This document shows, piece by piece, positions 60,984-61,124 of a stretch of 61,124 nucleotides of DNA. The stretch lies in the NCBI GenBank assembly GCA_017399175.1, contig JAFQEE010000056.1, forward strand, positions 1 through 61,124, read 5' to 3'. Origin of the DNA: Clostridia bacterium. GTDB lineage: Bacteria > Bacillota > Clostridia > Oscillospirales > Acutalibacteraceae. Both the position numbers and the translations under genes were made by a program. Each line of letters starts with the position of its first letter. Position 1 is the stretch's first letter. Below the pieces are notes generated by a model. That model searched no databases and was not told where the DNA came from. It saw nothing but the letters and a program-made list of their open reading frames with translations.

Positions 60984-61124
60984 TGTATAGTCTGGTAAGA
61001 TAGTTTACAGAATGTACGGGAGGATTGTTTACACATTTATGATAAAATAAAGGCAAATAAAATGCTGAAAAGGAGTGTTTTAAATGCCGTGGGAGTGTAA
61101 AAGTGTGGAAACAATCAGGAAAGA
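60984..61124 (+). mobile_element. Left end of an IS481-like insertion sequence, cut by the window edge
   Basis: TG at 60984 starts a segment with GTTTACA at 61003-61009 and again at 61027-61033 (24 bp apart), suited to transposase binding at an IS end. The start of a transposase gene (61084) follows. Only 141 bp are inside the window, so family and boundary are tentative. Confidence 0.42.
61084..61124 (+). CDS. Transposase N terminus, partial (IS481-like)
   Basis: ATG 61084 with AAAAGGAG 9 nt upstream begins MPWECKSVETIRK and runs off the window. The MPW start followed by a short basic helix is typical of IS481/IS3-type transposases, as I remember them, but 13 residues cannot prove it. Confidence 0.45.
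   Translation, partial: MPWECKSVETIRK

Noticed and set aside
1-61124. CRISPR arrays, rRNA, tRNA genes, toxin-antitoxin pairs with HEPN, or phage genes
   Set aside because: No regularly spaced repeats, no cloverleaf sequences and no phage structural genes were seen in reading; tRNAscan-SE and a CRISPR finder would settle it.

Overview
The window is a 61-kb piece of an A+T-rich chromosome from a low-G+C, spore-forming member of the Bacillota, most likely class Clostridia (Oscillospirales/Ruminococcaceae-like, probably from the gut). Evidence for this includes the gene order remA-gmk-rpoZ-priA-def-fmt-rsmB-rlmN-prpC-prkC-rsgA-thiN-spoVM (shared with Bacillus subtilis), sporulation proteins (SpoVM, YtfJ/GerW), PASTA kinase signalling, dockerin and Ig-like (BIG2) secreted proteins, rubrerythrin (anaerobe), ECF-type RibU, and S-box and FMN riboswitches. 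No rRNA, tRNA, CRISPR array or intact prophage was seen.

Layout. 1-1437: end of an upstream unit, a nucleotidyltransferase-fold protein and a hexapeptide acetyltransferase. 1564-4359: asnB and L-lactate dehydrogenase on +. 4414-9130: typA, a divergent MreB-like actin and a secreted ceramidase-like protein on -. 9275-12766: GH123/DUF4091-like protein, rodA and an ICMT-like membrane methyltransferase on +. 12800-16418: divIVA, an orphan fumarase beta subunit and pcrA on -. 16571-20729: alpha/beta hydrolase (+), dockerin-bearing cell-wall glucosaminidase (-), then a Fur-family regulator with a Fur-box promoter and a reverse rubrerythrin (+). 20879-23503: a large secreted Ig-like protein whose composition looks more G+C-rich than its neighbours.

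23679-53290: a 30-kb run, all on the minus strand, of housekeeping genes. It comprises isoprenoid synthesis (ispD, ispF), a class V aminotransferase with DUF3343, cyclic di-AMP synthesis (cdaA, cdaR), a lipoprotein with a two-component system, DUF1385, prmC, a site-2 protease, scpA/scpB, sporulation protein YtfJ, rluB, yloC, remA, gmk, rpoZ, priA, def, fmt, rsmB, rlmN, prpC/prkC, rsgA, thiN, a 48-residue membrane peptide and a 28-residue SpoVM. The last two are too short for ordinary gene calling and were found by reading the intergenic gap.

53436-61124: sulfatase (-), manA and an MFS transporter (+), an FMN riboswitch with ribU, a SAM-I riboswitch with metK, DUF378, a metallophosphoesterase, a G+C-rich repeat island and the left end of what looks like an IS481-type insertion sequence running off the window.

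How it fits together: many genes serve envelope growth and its control (RodA, MreB-like, DivIVA, LytG-like hydrolase, PrkC/PrpC, CdaA/CdaR) or translation and nucleic-acid maintenance. Promoters are easy to see because sigma-A boxes with 16-17 bp spacers recur. The most interesting items are the hidden spoVM locus, twin perfect palindromes over the cdaA promoter, the orphan fumarase beta subunit between divIVA and pcrA, the MreB-like protein with an altered nucleotide loop, and the compositionally odd secreted protein at 20.9-23.5 kb. I did not find convincing evidence of a wholly new multi-gene system; the novelty here is at the level of individual loci.
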